Positions 1 to 11,441 of a stretch of DNA of 64,000 bases are shown here, one piece after another (the first letter of the stretch is position 1; every line of letters starts with the position of its first letter). The position numbers were made by a program, and so were the translations under genes. The DNA comes from Limonium bicolor (lineage: Eukaryota; Streptophyta; Magnoliopsida; Caryophyllales; Plumbaginaceae): the NCBI GenBank assembly GCA_023374045.1, contig CM041776.1, positions 351,167,636 to 351,231,635 on the forward strand. The letters are read 5' to 3'. The notes under the pieces were generated by a model, which saw only the letters and a program-made list of their open reading frames with translations, was not told where the DNA came from and did no database searches.

Positions 1-18
1 GCAATCAAATTTAAGAAC

Positions 19-23
19 GATAT
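19..23. repeat. Target site duplication GATAT (left)
   Basis: Five-base duplication directly before the TG of the 5' LTR. The same five bases occur at 18853-18857 after the 3' LTR, as expected for gypsy integration. Confidence 0.85.
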
Positions 24-3000
24 TGAAATACCCCAAACCTAGGTATGTTGTTTAAATATTAAACTATGGTATATTAAGACTAAAAAGTATCTTAGAAACA
101 TTAGTAAACAATTTGAACCATAGAGAACACAAATAAATACCTTAAAGTCAATATGGGCAAAAATGTGCTCTAAGCTTGAATAAGTTTGGTTAAGACCTAA
201 TAAGCTTACCAAGACTTTATTTATATGTTAATGAACATATTAAATCAATTACCAAAGAAAACCAAGCTTGAAAACAAGTTAAAACATAAAATGTGCTTTA
301 AGGAGCCTTAAAGCACATTTTTGAAAAATTGTCTTGTAAATGGGTTTTGAGTGGCTAAAGATCCATCATTACTCTTTAATTAACATATGTACTACTTAGT
401 ATCACATTAGGAAGTCTAAATAAATGGGAAATCAAAAATTTCACAAATATGTGCCTTGTTTTGTGAATAGTGACTAAAATAAGCAAGTTTATAACATAAG
501 TCAATATAAGTAAGTTAATTGGTCAACAAAGACTAAAATACCCCTTATTATAATATAGGGCCGGTTTTCTTATAAGGGATGAGTCATCCCTTGTTAGTTT
601 AATAAGAAAAGGAAGTGATAAAGCTAGTTACTATTTGCTTTAACTTACAAATATCTCCAAAAGCAACTCAAACTTCATTCTCTTCATTTCTTTCATGTTC
701 CCACTGTCTTCTACCTTTCCTTCTTGCTCTCTTTCACGGTAATGCTACAGCACCACCACCATTCTTCATCTTCAATATCTTATATCTCCTAGCTCCCTTT
801 GCCAAATCAAAAACCAAGACCACCATTCTCTTTGTCTTGCCAAGCTCTTCAACTTCATCCTTTCAAAACTCCAAGAGCTCCATTTCGGTGCCAAGAGGAA
901 TCTCCATGGGAGGAGCTTGAGCTCATCTTTTTACATATTATTGTTCTCCTTGCTTCAAGGTAAGGAAACTCAAAGAAAAACAACATTTCCTCCATGTTTT
1001 GGTATTGACCGAAAATCACCATTGATGGTGTTCTTTACCTTGCTTTGTTTTAGCTTCATTTCAACCTTTCAAGGACTTGTTGGAGTCCTCTCTTGCTACA
1101 TATCCAAACTCTCTTTCATTGCCAAGGTAAAACAACTATCTTATTGTGTTAAGACAATATATAGGGTTTACAATGAGATTAAGCATGAAGCTTGAATACT
1201 CATTACCTTGCTTGTATATTGTTAGAAGTTGACAAAAATCAAAAGCCTTGCCGATTTTAGTCAAGGAAACAAGAAGAATTGTGAGGAAATAAGGTAAATG
1301 TGCTAACCTAATGTAGTTTAATGTCTTAGGAGAGATGAGCTTATATTGCTTATTGAAAACTACTTAAGGAGCTAATGGTAAATGACTTAGTAAAATGCTC
1401 CCAAGAGTTTATTAAAGGCATATGAATTGATGGTGTGTAATTGCAGGTCGAAGGCATATATTGTGTGGAAATTCAGTGTTTAAGGTTTATGCATTTTAAG
1501 GGCCTAAGAGCCATGCTATTTAAGGGCCTAAGTGCCAAGCAATTTAAATTATGCACTATGTTGTGAGGTAGTGTAAATTGGGTGAAGTTTTGTGTGTGAG
1601 GATGATCTTGATGGATTTAGGTGTTCTTGAATGCTCAAAGGTGAAAACAATGTGTTTCGGTATAGCAATGTTCTAGGAGAACCCATGTCAAATTTAGGTA
1701 ATGTACAAGAAGTTCTAGGTGTTTAAATAAGCTTTGGTGAACTAAGAAGTATTAAAAATGACTAGGTGTTTTACTAGGAAAGAAAGAATGTCTTAAGGTG
1801 TTTGGGAAACTAAAAGTGCTTAGGCATCATCTAGGAGTTTAGGTATGTAAGAAAAGATGCTTGGGAGATGATTATAGTGGTGAGAAAGTATTTTGGGATA
1901 GTGGTTATCATAGGTGAGAAACACCATTTAGGAACCTAGTAAGAAAAGTTATAAGTGTTGTTGAGTTTTATAAGAAGAATTGAGTAACAAGTTGGACAAG
2001 GAACTAGGTGAGTTTAAGATGATATTTTGGCATTAGAATATACCTAAGATCATTTGGGAAGTTTATACATATAATGGGTAAGGAGAACCATTGCAACAAG
2101 ACTTAGAAAATGTTAAAAATGCAAAACTGTAGCGGGGGTCCGGGACCTAGGTCTTGGGTAATGTCCCGGACCATGCATTAAAAAGGGGCCGAGAGTTCTT
2201 ACACAGCCTTGGTCCGGGACTTGGGTCTTGTAGGAAGTCCCGGACCACCCCCTTATTTACCCCCAAGAGTCTTGCTAGTATTGGTCCGGGACCTAGGACT
2301 TGTATGAAGTCCCGGACCACCCATGAAAACAGCCCGAGCATTTTACAAAGACAAGGTCCGGGACCTTAGTTGGGGACCAAGTCCCGGACCACTTAAAAAG
2401 TTGGGTTTAAGGTTAAATAAAGATGACTAATGATGGGGATTAGTTAGTAATGATGTTATGAGGTTGTCTAAGACATGTTAAGTGTGTTATAAAGACCATT
2501 TGAAAGGTGAGGAGTTATAACAAAATGTGAAAGTAAAATAAACTAGATATGTGAAATAATAAGTTAACAACGGATTAGTATATTAATTAACCGACGTTAC
2601 TAAATGTGTATAGGATTCTTCAAAGGTGGAAACCAGTCGAAGCAAGGACCAAGGTATAGTTTTCTTGCAGTCTGTTGCCTACCGGTTTACACCGGCTTGT
2701 GTGTTGTTGTTTTTCTGGGTGTTTATGACCTTGTAAGACTTAAGTCATGTAATGAGTTTACAGTTGTTTATATTATCGAGTGTTAAGATGTGACTCATTT
2801 CCCTTGTGTGTGTCTAACTAGACTTGAACACTTGCTTGTGAATTCATTTATTAAGTTTCAATGTGGAACTTCTAACATGTGCTAACTGGGGAGTGAGGAG
2901 TCCGGTAGTTCCGGCCACGCGTGTGAGTATGGGAGTCGATGTCATAACCAGTTCGATTCTCTTTGTATGTTATTTTTGTCTTCCATTTTGGTTTTCAACC

Positions 3001-3829
3001 TTCCATTTAGCTTATCCAAGGCTATTTTACTGACTCATGTCGGGCCACAGGGGCATACTACGTTTGTTCGGTGTGCTTGGGTTACTATATTCGACGCACC
3101 TTGGGGTTAAGGTAGCCGTTCAATCTAACAGGACAGTAACGAGTTATGTAACGAGCTTAGCATGAGTTTGGCAACATTCTCTAGGCTCTCCATGTGATCT
3201 AACTATGTTGGTTCGTTTCTAAAGTGACCGTTCTTGTTATGTTAAATGTGTTGTTGTGCTGTGCAATATACCTTGCTATGCTATATATTTATACATTGTA
3301 TGTTTAAAATCAATGTCATGTTATCATGACAAATAGTTGCGCGTATCCCGGTAGTCGATGGGCTGCGCGTTAACCATACCAGCCAAGGGTTGCTGACCCC
3401 CCCGGGGGCTCCATATTTATATTGCAGGATGAGGATCGAAGAAGCGGAATGGCTCTAGATTCTAGGTGGTAGAAATACTTTTGGTTATTTTGGATGTTGA
3501 GCCCGGGATGCGTCTGTGCTCCTGTGGTGTTATATTTTGGTACAGTTTGTATTACAGTGACGGTCGTTGACAGTTGAGAGTGGAGATTATGTGTACAGTT
3601 TACAGTGATGGATGTTGTTAAATACTCGGTATATTTGTTATGTATATATGGATGTTAGTACCTAACGCTCGGGAGTCTGATCATCAGACCGGTACACTTG
3701 TATTTGTTCTGCCTTGTTAACCACGTGGGTGATTAACGGCGTTGTAGCACCGAACCGTTTAGTTAGTGTTTAGTTGTTTATTTCCGTTGCAATTTCAATT
3801 ATTGTTAAGTGCGTAGTGGGGGTGTTACA
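24..3829 (+). repeat. 5' LTR (3.8 kb)
   Basis: It begins TGAAATACCCC and ends GGGTGTTACA (TG...CA) and is repeated almost base for base at 15099-18850. Short open frames inside it are present in both LTRs, resemble no protein family I know, and are not called as genes. It contains a four-hairpin array at 2137-2390. No promoter could be placed with confidence; the TATATATTTATA stretch near 3283 is a weak candidate. Confidence 0.95.
2137..2390. repeat. Four tandem 36-bp hairpins in the 5' LTR
   Basis: Four inverted repeats occupy 2137-2172, 2211-2246, 2283-2318 and 2355-2390. Each is exactly 36 bp, with arms GGTCCGGGAC and GTCCCGGACC around a 16-base loop. The period is 72-74 bases and the spacers are unlike one another. 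The array is far more GC-rich than its surroundings. Confidence 0.9.
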
Positions 3830-3834
3830 AAAAG

Positions 3835-3846
3835 TGGTATCAGAGC
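3835..3846 (+). other. Primer-binding site (initiator tRNA-Met)
   Basis: TGGTATCAGAGC lies five bases after the 5' LTR. This is the usual complement of the 3' end of plant initiator methionine tRNA, used to prime minus-strand synthesis. Confidence 0.95.
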
Positions 3847-3944
3847 GAAGTATCGCTCTGATGACTAGAATACCGAGCTTAGGAATACACCGAGCTAGGA
3901 AATCTAACCATGGTTACCTAAGTGAACAGTTATGGAAGGGTTAA

Positions 3945-6900
3945 TGTAACACCCCAACCCGAAATCCAATAACTTGTACGCGATCACTCCCAATAAAACA
4001 TAAACTGCAGCGGAATAAAATACAATAACCGGGCGGTATTACAATGCCGTTGGCCACCCTTGTGACCAACAAGGCTAACTCCAAATACAAGTCTCCAAAA
4101 GTCACGGTCCGAATACGAATACAATCCGAGATACTAGGAATCAAACTCAAAGGTACAATAATTAAGTAAAACAAATAACTAGTAGGAGACTCCCATAGCT
4201 TGAATCTACCCCACCTACACTCGGTGTGGTAATCTTCTCAACTTCAGGTACCTGAAAAATGGGGGTGCCCCCAAAGGGGCTCAGCAAACAATGCTGGTAT
4301 GGAAAACATGCAGCCCATTGGCTACCGGGCCACACCAACTACTTTGTCGAATACATGCAGTTCATTTTTGTAAAGCTATAAACAAACATAGTATGATAAT
4401 AACAAGTATCCATACAAGGACAACAATGTCACATAAAACAAGACTTCAGTAGGTCAAGTTAGGTGAACTGTAAACATTTGATAGTAGTCGGGTCCACACG
4501 ATGGGACTGACTGGTGTATAAGAGTATGTCAATATAGTGAAGGTATAGTGACCTCGTTATAGAGAAAGGTTGGGTAATTAGTCCCTCAGAAGATAACGTA
4601 GTTAACTCCTGTACTTAGAAAGGTGGGAATCGAACCCTCGAGAGGAATAAAGTCTTCCTCCCCATTTGTACTGTTCCGGTACGCAGCCGATGGATGACAT
4701 AGTGCACCCAAAACTACCGTCGCGACGTAAATTGAATAGGAGACGACCTGAGACAGGTACAACTCCTGTAGCATGCATGGCCAGATCCAACTGGGCTCCT
4801 CGTTCTCGTAGTATAGAATTGTTAGGTGTCATACAAGGACATTAATTAGGAACACAATGTGTATTGTCAGTTATCACGTTTAGGATAATGACGTTTGTTA
4901 TAAAGTGAAGTTAGTGAGAGACTTGAGTACAAGTTCTCGGTATAATAAAGCGCAGGTATTTAGTCCACTGGTATAATAGTGTTTGTATGCGTGGGACATA
5001 CACGTTGTTGTTAGCATCATTCACGCAGATAAAATAATACAACAGTGCACAAGAGTAACCAACATTTTACATTAATTATCTTGGTCGTTATTTCAAACAA
5101 CAGATAGCACACAAGCCGGTGTAATCCGGTAGAAAACAGGTTGCAAGAATCCCATACCGTTCACCGTAGACTGTACTTGTTAGTTCCCGGTCAACGTCTG
5201 GTCAAACAAAGTCCTAGAATAGGATTAACTAAGAGGGTTAATTTATGTTACCCTTATATAATAATTTTTATTGGATCATTCAACAAATTTCGTATTTGTT
5301 ATTTCATGTGAGGTTTATTTCTTTTAATTACCCCATGATTTAATGTATAACTTATTTGTTATTCCTTTTTATTTATTTATAAATCCCTTAATGTACATAT
5401 ATGTATTTATTTTATTCATGTACTATATTTGTTATTTATTTTTAATTGTCTAGATGACATAACAACTTATAATTTCTAACTATATTTATATGCCATACAT
5501 GGACATAAAATTCTTATAGTTTTTATTATTCCTCCTTTAACCATAAATAATAATTATTGGTTACCTTTAAATTCCTTATAACTATATAAGCCTTAGTTTT
5601 AATTCCATAACTCCTTAAATCAAAATTCTTCTTTCTAATTCCTCCAAATATCCACATGGGACCTATATTTATTTAAATCTAAATTATTACCCTTCCATTT
5701 CGGTTATTTACAAAACAACCACATTAATTCATAAACTTTATATTTAAATTCTAATCTCATTATATTATATAGTTTTAATTCCTTATTTAATTATATTACA
5801 AAGCCACCACTAATATTTTGGTATATAGCTTTTAAACATTATAACTTTCAAAAATTACAACTTAGCCCCTCCAATTCTCGGCCTATATATATATATTTTC
5901 TATAATTACAATTTAACCATAAAATCTTATAATCTTCACATAATGTCTTATAAACTATAGTTTTAATTTTAATTCTCCATAATTGCTGAATATATACATA
6001 TAAATTCTTAAATTACAAAACTAACCCAAAGTAATTCGGCTTTGGTCATGTACTTTCCGTTAATTACATTTTCACCCCAAAACTTTATAATAGTTACTTA
6101 ATAACTTATAAACTATAGTTTAAATATTTAATTCCTAAAAATTTTGAAAGTGAACTTAATAATTCTCTTAATTATGATTTCGCCCATAATTAACTCCAAA
6201 CTTTCATAATAAATTTTATAAATTACATATTGGCCCAAAACTTAATAAATTGTTATTTTAACACTTGTTTAAATTATCTAAAATTCATAAACTTAATTCC
6301 TAACCTATATTATATCATAATTACTCCAAACATACCCTTAACTCTCGGCTTTCACAATATATACACCAAACTTTGTAAAAATTACATTTTAGCCACATAA
6401 CTTAATTAATTAGCCATTTAAGCACTAATAAAATATTTTTAACTCACCAAACTTTATAATATAAGTTTATATGCATAAGTAGCTCATTAAAACCTATTCT
6501 TTACCAAGACTATTCGGCCATAAATTATATGTTACCATATAGTATATAAAAGTAGATTTATATGTCAAAATAATTGTACATAAATTCATATGAGTTATAT
6601 AACTCATGTAAAAATTATTGTAATGTCTTATATTGATTCCTAGTTCAAAATAGAACATTTTTACCCTTGACAATTCGGTATGAACAAGAATGTAACATAG
6701 GTAACTTTTATGACATTAAAATGTGTCTTAAGGTAAATATTTTCCATATATGTTATAGATTATATTTTTGGTATATTATACCATATAGTTTCGGTTTTAG
6801 ATACCCTAGGAGATGTACATAATTTTTGTATAATTTTTAGAAGCTTAACTAAGCTTAAAACATGAAGATTAGCTTAGTAAACTTACTTCTTAATAAAGGT

Positions 6901-8800
6901 GGTTAAGTGCTTGAACTCTTCTTGAATCTCCAAGCTTTCTCCAAGGAATTTTTGATGCTCCACTTCGGTTTTATGTAAGAGGTGAAGGTTTTTAGGAGTT
7001 AGATCTTTAGCAAGGATCTTAAGTAGATTTGTAAGTAGTTTTTCAAGGATTTACCTTAAGCTTTTCTCCTTATAAATTCGGCTCACTTAAGGTGGATGAA
7101 GAACAAGCTTTGATTCATGAAAATGAAGAAGAAAAGAACCTTAGAAGAAGTAGAAATCGGTTGCACACAAAAATGTGCTTTAAGGATTTTCAAGCATGAA
7201 AACTACCTTAAGATAACCTTGAGATGCTCCTTGGATTAATGTTGGTTTAGAAAACCTCCTTGGAGTATTAGTTGATGCTGAAATGCTATGGTTGTGCTAG
7301 GAAGAGTTTTGCTTCAAGGCTTGACAAGAAATGCTAGGAAATTACCTTAAAGATGAAGATAGAAGTTAAAACTCCATTAATGGACTTAAGAGCTTCAAAG
7401 GAAGAAGATGAAGGAAGAAGAGAGAAACTTACCAACCGGTTGCAAGGAGGAAATGAGAAGTGAATTGCAACCGTAAGCTTAAGGCAAGTTTGGTTTGTTT
7501 TCGTTTTGTTAATTTTTTTAATGTCAATTGACTATTCTTTTCATTAGTTTATTCCATAGGTTATTGACTCAATAAATGCCCATGTTATATGCATGTGTTC
7601 GGCCATGTGGTGTGACAAGGCAAGGTGGAAGAAAATAATGTGAGCTAGAAGACAAGGAATTTTAGGTAAGGTTTGTTCTTTTGATTTTTCTATGTTATGC
7701 TTGTCTTCTTCTTCTCTTGTAGGTGGCCGAATTCAAGGCTTAAATGGAGTGTCTCAATCGGCAATGAAGAGCCAAGGACAAGCAAGGAAGGTCACTTGAA
7801 TTATAAGAAATCAAAAAGGTGGAATAAGAATCTACTTTTTGCTTTTAGCATTTTGTTTTTGTCTAGCCTACATGGCCTTGTTCCCTTGCATAATTTCGAC
7901 AGAATGGAGGTCATATGAGACCTACATTCTTTTGCCATTAAGTATTATAGCACATGGGACGGTGAGTCACCATGTCTTATGCCTTTTATAAGTTTTTAAT
8001 GTAAGTTTTATACTAGTTTTTGGACTGAAAATCGGCCCCTATAGAGCACCTTGTTTGACACTGCCTTTAATTTATTTAGAGGGTCATTTTAACCCTATTT
8101 AAGATTCTTAATTCGTGGCATGTCAAAAACTACAAGGTAATTGCGTAAAACGCGTTTTAGTGACACCCGAAGGTGTGTTTTTGTGCTCTAAGGAAATTTT
8201 GGGAAATAAATTGTCTTTATGAGTTCAAGTGTTTATAAACACTTATTATAGTAAATAATGATATATTAGGATGTTACATTGAGTTATATGGGGTTACATC
8301 AACCCACGACATAATTTACGGGCCTTCGGGACACTCCCGAGGCAAAAAGGAGCGTTAAGAAATTCCCCCGAGCACTTTGTTGAATTTTGAGAAACTAGCT
8401 CGTGGGTTCTCTTTAGAATGATTATTAATGATGTTAGGAACTCTAAGAATGAATTATATAGGAGTTCGTGCCGCCTCGGCACCCCTCCGGGCTTTTCGTG
8501 CTTTAAGGGGCGTGCGTGAGCACTCCCGAGCATTTTGCGTTTTTGACTGAATATAGCCTAGGGAATATGTTTATATATTCATATAATGAGTGTATGACCA
8601 TTTGGTTTGAGTTTTAGAAGGTCATACAAGGTCATGCTTGATCACATGTTTCTAAGGCGTTTTAGCGTTTATGGTGAAACGACTATTTTTACGTAACGTT
8701 CTCATGCATGGGTTTGCATGCGTACGTGAAATGATTTATATTTGAATTATTTTCCATTAAATAATGGTTTTATAATGTTAATTAGATTTGGGGTATTTCA
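3945..8800 (-). mobile_element. Antisense solo LTR, 4.86 kb
   Basis: Starts TGTAACACCCC and ends GGGGTATTTCA, the reverse complement of the terminal sequences of the host element's LTR. The duplication GTTAA flanks it (3940-3944 and 8801-8805). The part near 4260-4340 (pyrimidine-rich tract, then GGCTACCGGG) is the reverse complement of the host LTR near 3340-3410. It is therefore a solo LTR of a related but longer and diverged family, inserted in opposite orientation between primer-binding site and gag. It carries no gag or pol. Open frames in it (for example 4586-4832 and 8294-8533, minus) have no recognisable domains. Confidence 0.9.
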
Positions 8801-9592
8801 GTTAACCACTAACTAAGTGTGGAGATACCTTATTGTCGGGAAGATGTTACAACCGTTGGACCGATAAGTGTGCAAGCATAATGCTAATGAATGTTCATGT
8901 GAATTCAGATGTCAGGTCGACCAAGAGGTAGAGGCCGCGGACGCGGTGCTGGTGATACGGGTGACCAGGGCGATAACGCAACGGCACAGTTTATGGCTGA
9001 GGCAGTAGCAGCAGCCGTAGCCCAGATGGTACCCCAGTTAGTAGCTGCGATGCAGTAGCAGCAAGGCGGTATGGGTCAACAAGGGCCACAACCGCAACCA
9101 CAGCCGCGCGAGACCAACTGGGTCAAGGCGTTGGCGGATTTGAGACCACCGTCGTTTTGTGGGGAGACCAACCCTAGTAAGTTGGAGGCGTACATCTCTG
9201 AGATGGAGACCGCCTACGAGACCTTGAATGTGCCCGAGGAGGTCAAGGTCCGTCTTGCCGCTTACTACCTGAAGGGTTCGGCCCAGAGTTGGTGGAAGCT
9301 AGTTCGGGAGGGCAGAGTTGCTGACCCTACCTTTCAGTGGAGGGAGTACACGGCTCTGCTGCGAGCCAAGTACTACCCGATACATGTACAAGAGGCCAAG
9401 CGCCTAGAGTTGGACAATCTGAGACAAGGGGATAAGATGACGGTAGATGAGTACTACTCCGCTTTCATCGGACTTATCCACCTGCTACCAGATCTGGGTT
9501 ACTCAGACCGGATACTGGTGAACCGTTTTTACAACGGGCTGAGCTACCGCCTACGCTATGGTATGGGGCCAAGCGGATATACTACTTTGCAG

Positions 9593-9691
9593 GTAACGGG
9601 GTAACAATGTGATGTGAATAAGTTTGTGTGTAATGTGTTAATGTAAATGTGAGTTTGTTTTGCGGGGCATAACTAACACCATAAATAATAG
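9593..9691 (+). other. Gag intron 1 (99 nt)
   Basis: Donor CAG|GTAACG at 9592/9593 and acceptor ATAATAG at 9691. Both flanking codons are whole (phase 0), and the Gag frame resumes at 9692. The interior is T-rich and non-coding with repeated TGTAATGTG words. Unspliced translation stops immediately at 9602-9604. Confidence 0.75.
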
Positions 9692-9950
9692 GAGTGCTAT
9701 CATGCCGCTGCTATAGTAGAGATCACCGTCCGTCTGAGGGACGAGGAGAATGCGCTCAAGCGCAAGGCCACGAGCGAGGGTCAAAGCACGCAAGGGTACG
9801 GGGGAGGAAAGAAGAAAAAGCCATACCCCCAGTCCCAGAAAGGATAGCAACAGGGTGGCAAAGGCCAAGCCCAGACCACCACTGCTGAGGAGCCGTTGCA
9901 ACTCACCTATGCATACGCGGCTAAGCCCCTGCGCTCTCAACCATTCAAGG

Positions 9951-10030
9951 GTAAATGATTAGTTCTGAATACCGAGTTTAAGTGTGTGATGTTATAATGT
10001 GAAGCGTGTACTGAATGTGTAATGTGTTAG
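9951..10030 (+). other. Gag intron 2 (80 nt)
   Basis: Donor AAGG|GTAAAT at 9950/9951 and acceptor TGTGTTAG at 10030. One base left from exon 2 plus two from exon 3 make an alanine codon, so the frame continues into the zinc knuckles. The interior again carries TGTAATGTG words like intron 1. Confidence 0.72.
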
Positions 10031-10520
10031 CAGCTAGCGCGGGCTCTGGGCCGGAGCGCCACTACTACTGTAAGTGGTGTAACGGAGACCACCCCGACAA
10101 GGACTGCAAAGGCAATGATGTGCAATGCCGATACTGCAAGAAGATGGGGCATCGTGACTATGAGTGTTTCCAGAACCCGAACGGTAGAAACTACAAGCCC
10201 AAGGGGCAGTGGAAGGGTAAGGCCACCGCGATCACCGATGGCCCGAAGACGGCTAATCAGCCACCCACAGATCAGAGATACACTAATTCCCATAAGGGGA
10301 AAGGGTCGGGATCTAGCAAGGCCGCCCTGAATGTGGTGGACCGGTCTGAGGCACCAGGGCCCTCTTCTAGACCAGGTACTGCCTAAACTATTAAATGAAA
10401 TAAGTGATTGCATACCGAATTTCATGCATGTGTGTTAGTAAGTCTAAGTGTATAACCATGTAAGTAAAAAGTTAAAGTATAATGTGAAAGTCTCCTAAAT
10501 TAGGTAATTTGGAAACTTAG

Positions 10521-11260
10521 GAACCTTCAATATTTGCTATCCAATCCCACCCACACCAAGCCCTGAAGAGACCACCATCAGCATCACCGAATTTCCATTG
10601 GAGCAATGTCAGGTTATCCAGCCAGGTATGATACTCTTAAGCAGATACCTGACACCGGAAGCACAAATCCACATCATCCGACGATGCAACGAGATAGGAG
10701 CAGCACCCGGAGGTTTCTACGCACCCGAATACCCGAGTGGATCAAAGATTAAATTGAAGATGATGTGCATGGGTAAGGACTGAAATCCTTACACCAAGAC
10801 ATATCAAGACAAGCGACCTGAAGATGGAGCAACTGTACCGATGATACCTGAGGAGTTCCTTGCGGTCGTTAATCACGCCGTGGGAATTGCTCAGCAAGTT
10901 GAATCGGATTCAATACCAAGTGTTAAGGCAGATCTATGTATTGTGAACTTCTACCAGAAAGGTGGACGATTAGGTTTACACCAAGATAAGGACGAGTCAC
11001 CCGAGTCTCTAAGTAAGGGAGTACCCGTGGTGTCTTGGTCCATTGGTGATACCGCAGTGTTTATGTACGGCGAGCAGAAGCGTGGTGACCTCGCCAAGAA
11101 GTTAGTGTTGAAATCAGGAGATGTGTTCATTAAGGGTGGGCAGTCAAGGATGCTGTATCATGGTATCAAGAAGATCAAACTGAATACCGCACCGTCGACA
11201 GTGATCAATGCCACACACATAAAACCTGGACGTTTGAATTTGACCTTCAGACAGTTTTAA
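10521..11260 (+). pseudogene. AlkB-like 2OG-Fe(II) dioxygenase exon in the retrotransposon
   Basis: The frame is open back to 10508 and fits a splice acceptor at 10520, giving about 246 codons to TAA 11258-11260. It is broken once, by TGA at 10781-10783, where a tryptophan codon (TGG) is the likely original. Downstream, counting from ATG 10841, the AlkB hallmarks are intact: HQDKDE (metal ligands His47 and Asp49), a second ligand His107 in YHGIKKI after SGDVFIKGG, and RLNLTFRQ (Arg131 contacting 2-oxoglutarate, Arg137 in the substrate region). AlkB enzymes oxidatively remove methyl groups from DNA or RNA bases. The motifs resemble cellular plant or bacterial-type AlkB more than the short viral versions, so capture from a host gene is likely (inference). 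Substrate unknown. Confidence 0.9.
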
Positions 11261-11441
11261 AGCCTTGTGTAATCATGTAATGTGTTAAGCCAGTGTATGT
11301 TAAGAAGGTTGTATGTGTTAGTTATGTCAGCAATGTAAACCAACTTATGGTGTAAAGAGAATACTAATGAATAAAGTGGAGTTGTTTGAAGTATGTCAAC
11401 CGTGTTATTACCAAATACTTATTAGTTTGCCAATGAATTAG
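11261..11441 (+). other. Spacer between AlkB and protease
   Basis: Non-coding, T-rich, with TGTAATGTG-type words like those of the gag introns. It ends in the acceptor AATTAG before the protease frame. I see no promoter or open frame. Confidence 0.5.

Larger units (their letters stand above)
8909..10386 (+). pseudogene. gag: Gag polyprotein (split by introns, two stops)
   Basis: ATG at 8909 follows a splice-acceptor-like AATTCAG and opens with an RG-rich stretch. Exon 1 (8909-9592) holds the retrotransposon Gag domain; recognisable parts are SAQSWWKL, the YYP segment and DEYYSAF. Exon 2 (9692-9950) is basic (GGGKKKKPYP). Exon 3 (10031-10375 or read through to the stop at 10384) holds two zinc knuckles: CKWCNGDHPDKDC (CX2CX3HX4C, one residue short) and CRYCKKMGHRDYEC (canonical CX2CX4HX4C). 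The exons join in phase across two GT-AG gaps. In-frame TAG stops at 9056-9058, within a glutamine-rich run, and at 9845-9847 break this copy. Gag would assemble the particle and bind the RNA. Confidence 0.9.
10376..11441 (+). other. Gag-pol intron containing an alternative AlkB exon
   Basis: The donor CCAG|GTACTG at 10375/10376 leaves one base of a codon (phase 1). Acceptor TTAG at 10519-10520 puts the AlkB frame in phase, and acceptor AATTAG at 11440-11441 puts the protease frame in phase. If the intron is kept, Gag ends at TAA 10384-10386. The segment thus behaves as a long intron with an in-phase cassette exon that ends in its own stop codon. This is inference from splice signals and phase; no transcript evidence is available. 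Confidence 0.6.

Noticed and set aside
615..1195. Open frames of about 100 codons in the 5' LTR, repeated at 15776-16282
   Set aside because: They lie inside the LTR, change length between the two LTRs through small indels and show no domain.
2137..2390. Regular hairpin array could be read as a CRISPR-like array
   Set aside because: It is inside a plant LTR, the units are self-complementary hairpins, there are only four, and no cas genes exist.
9638..9940. Minus-strand frames opposite gag (9638-9940, 10027-10425)
   Set aside because: They are shadows of the GC-rich gag exons; the plus strand has clear Gag and zinc-knuckle motifs.
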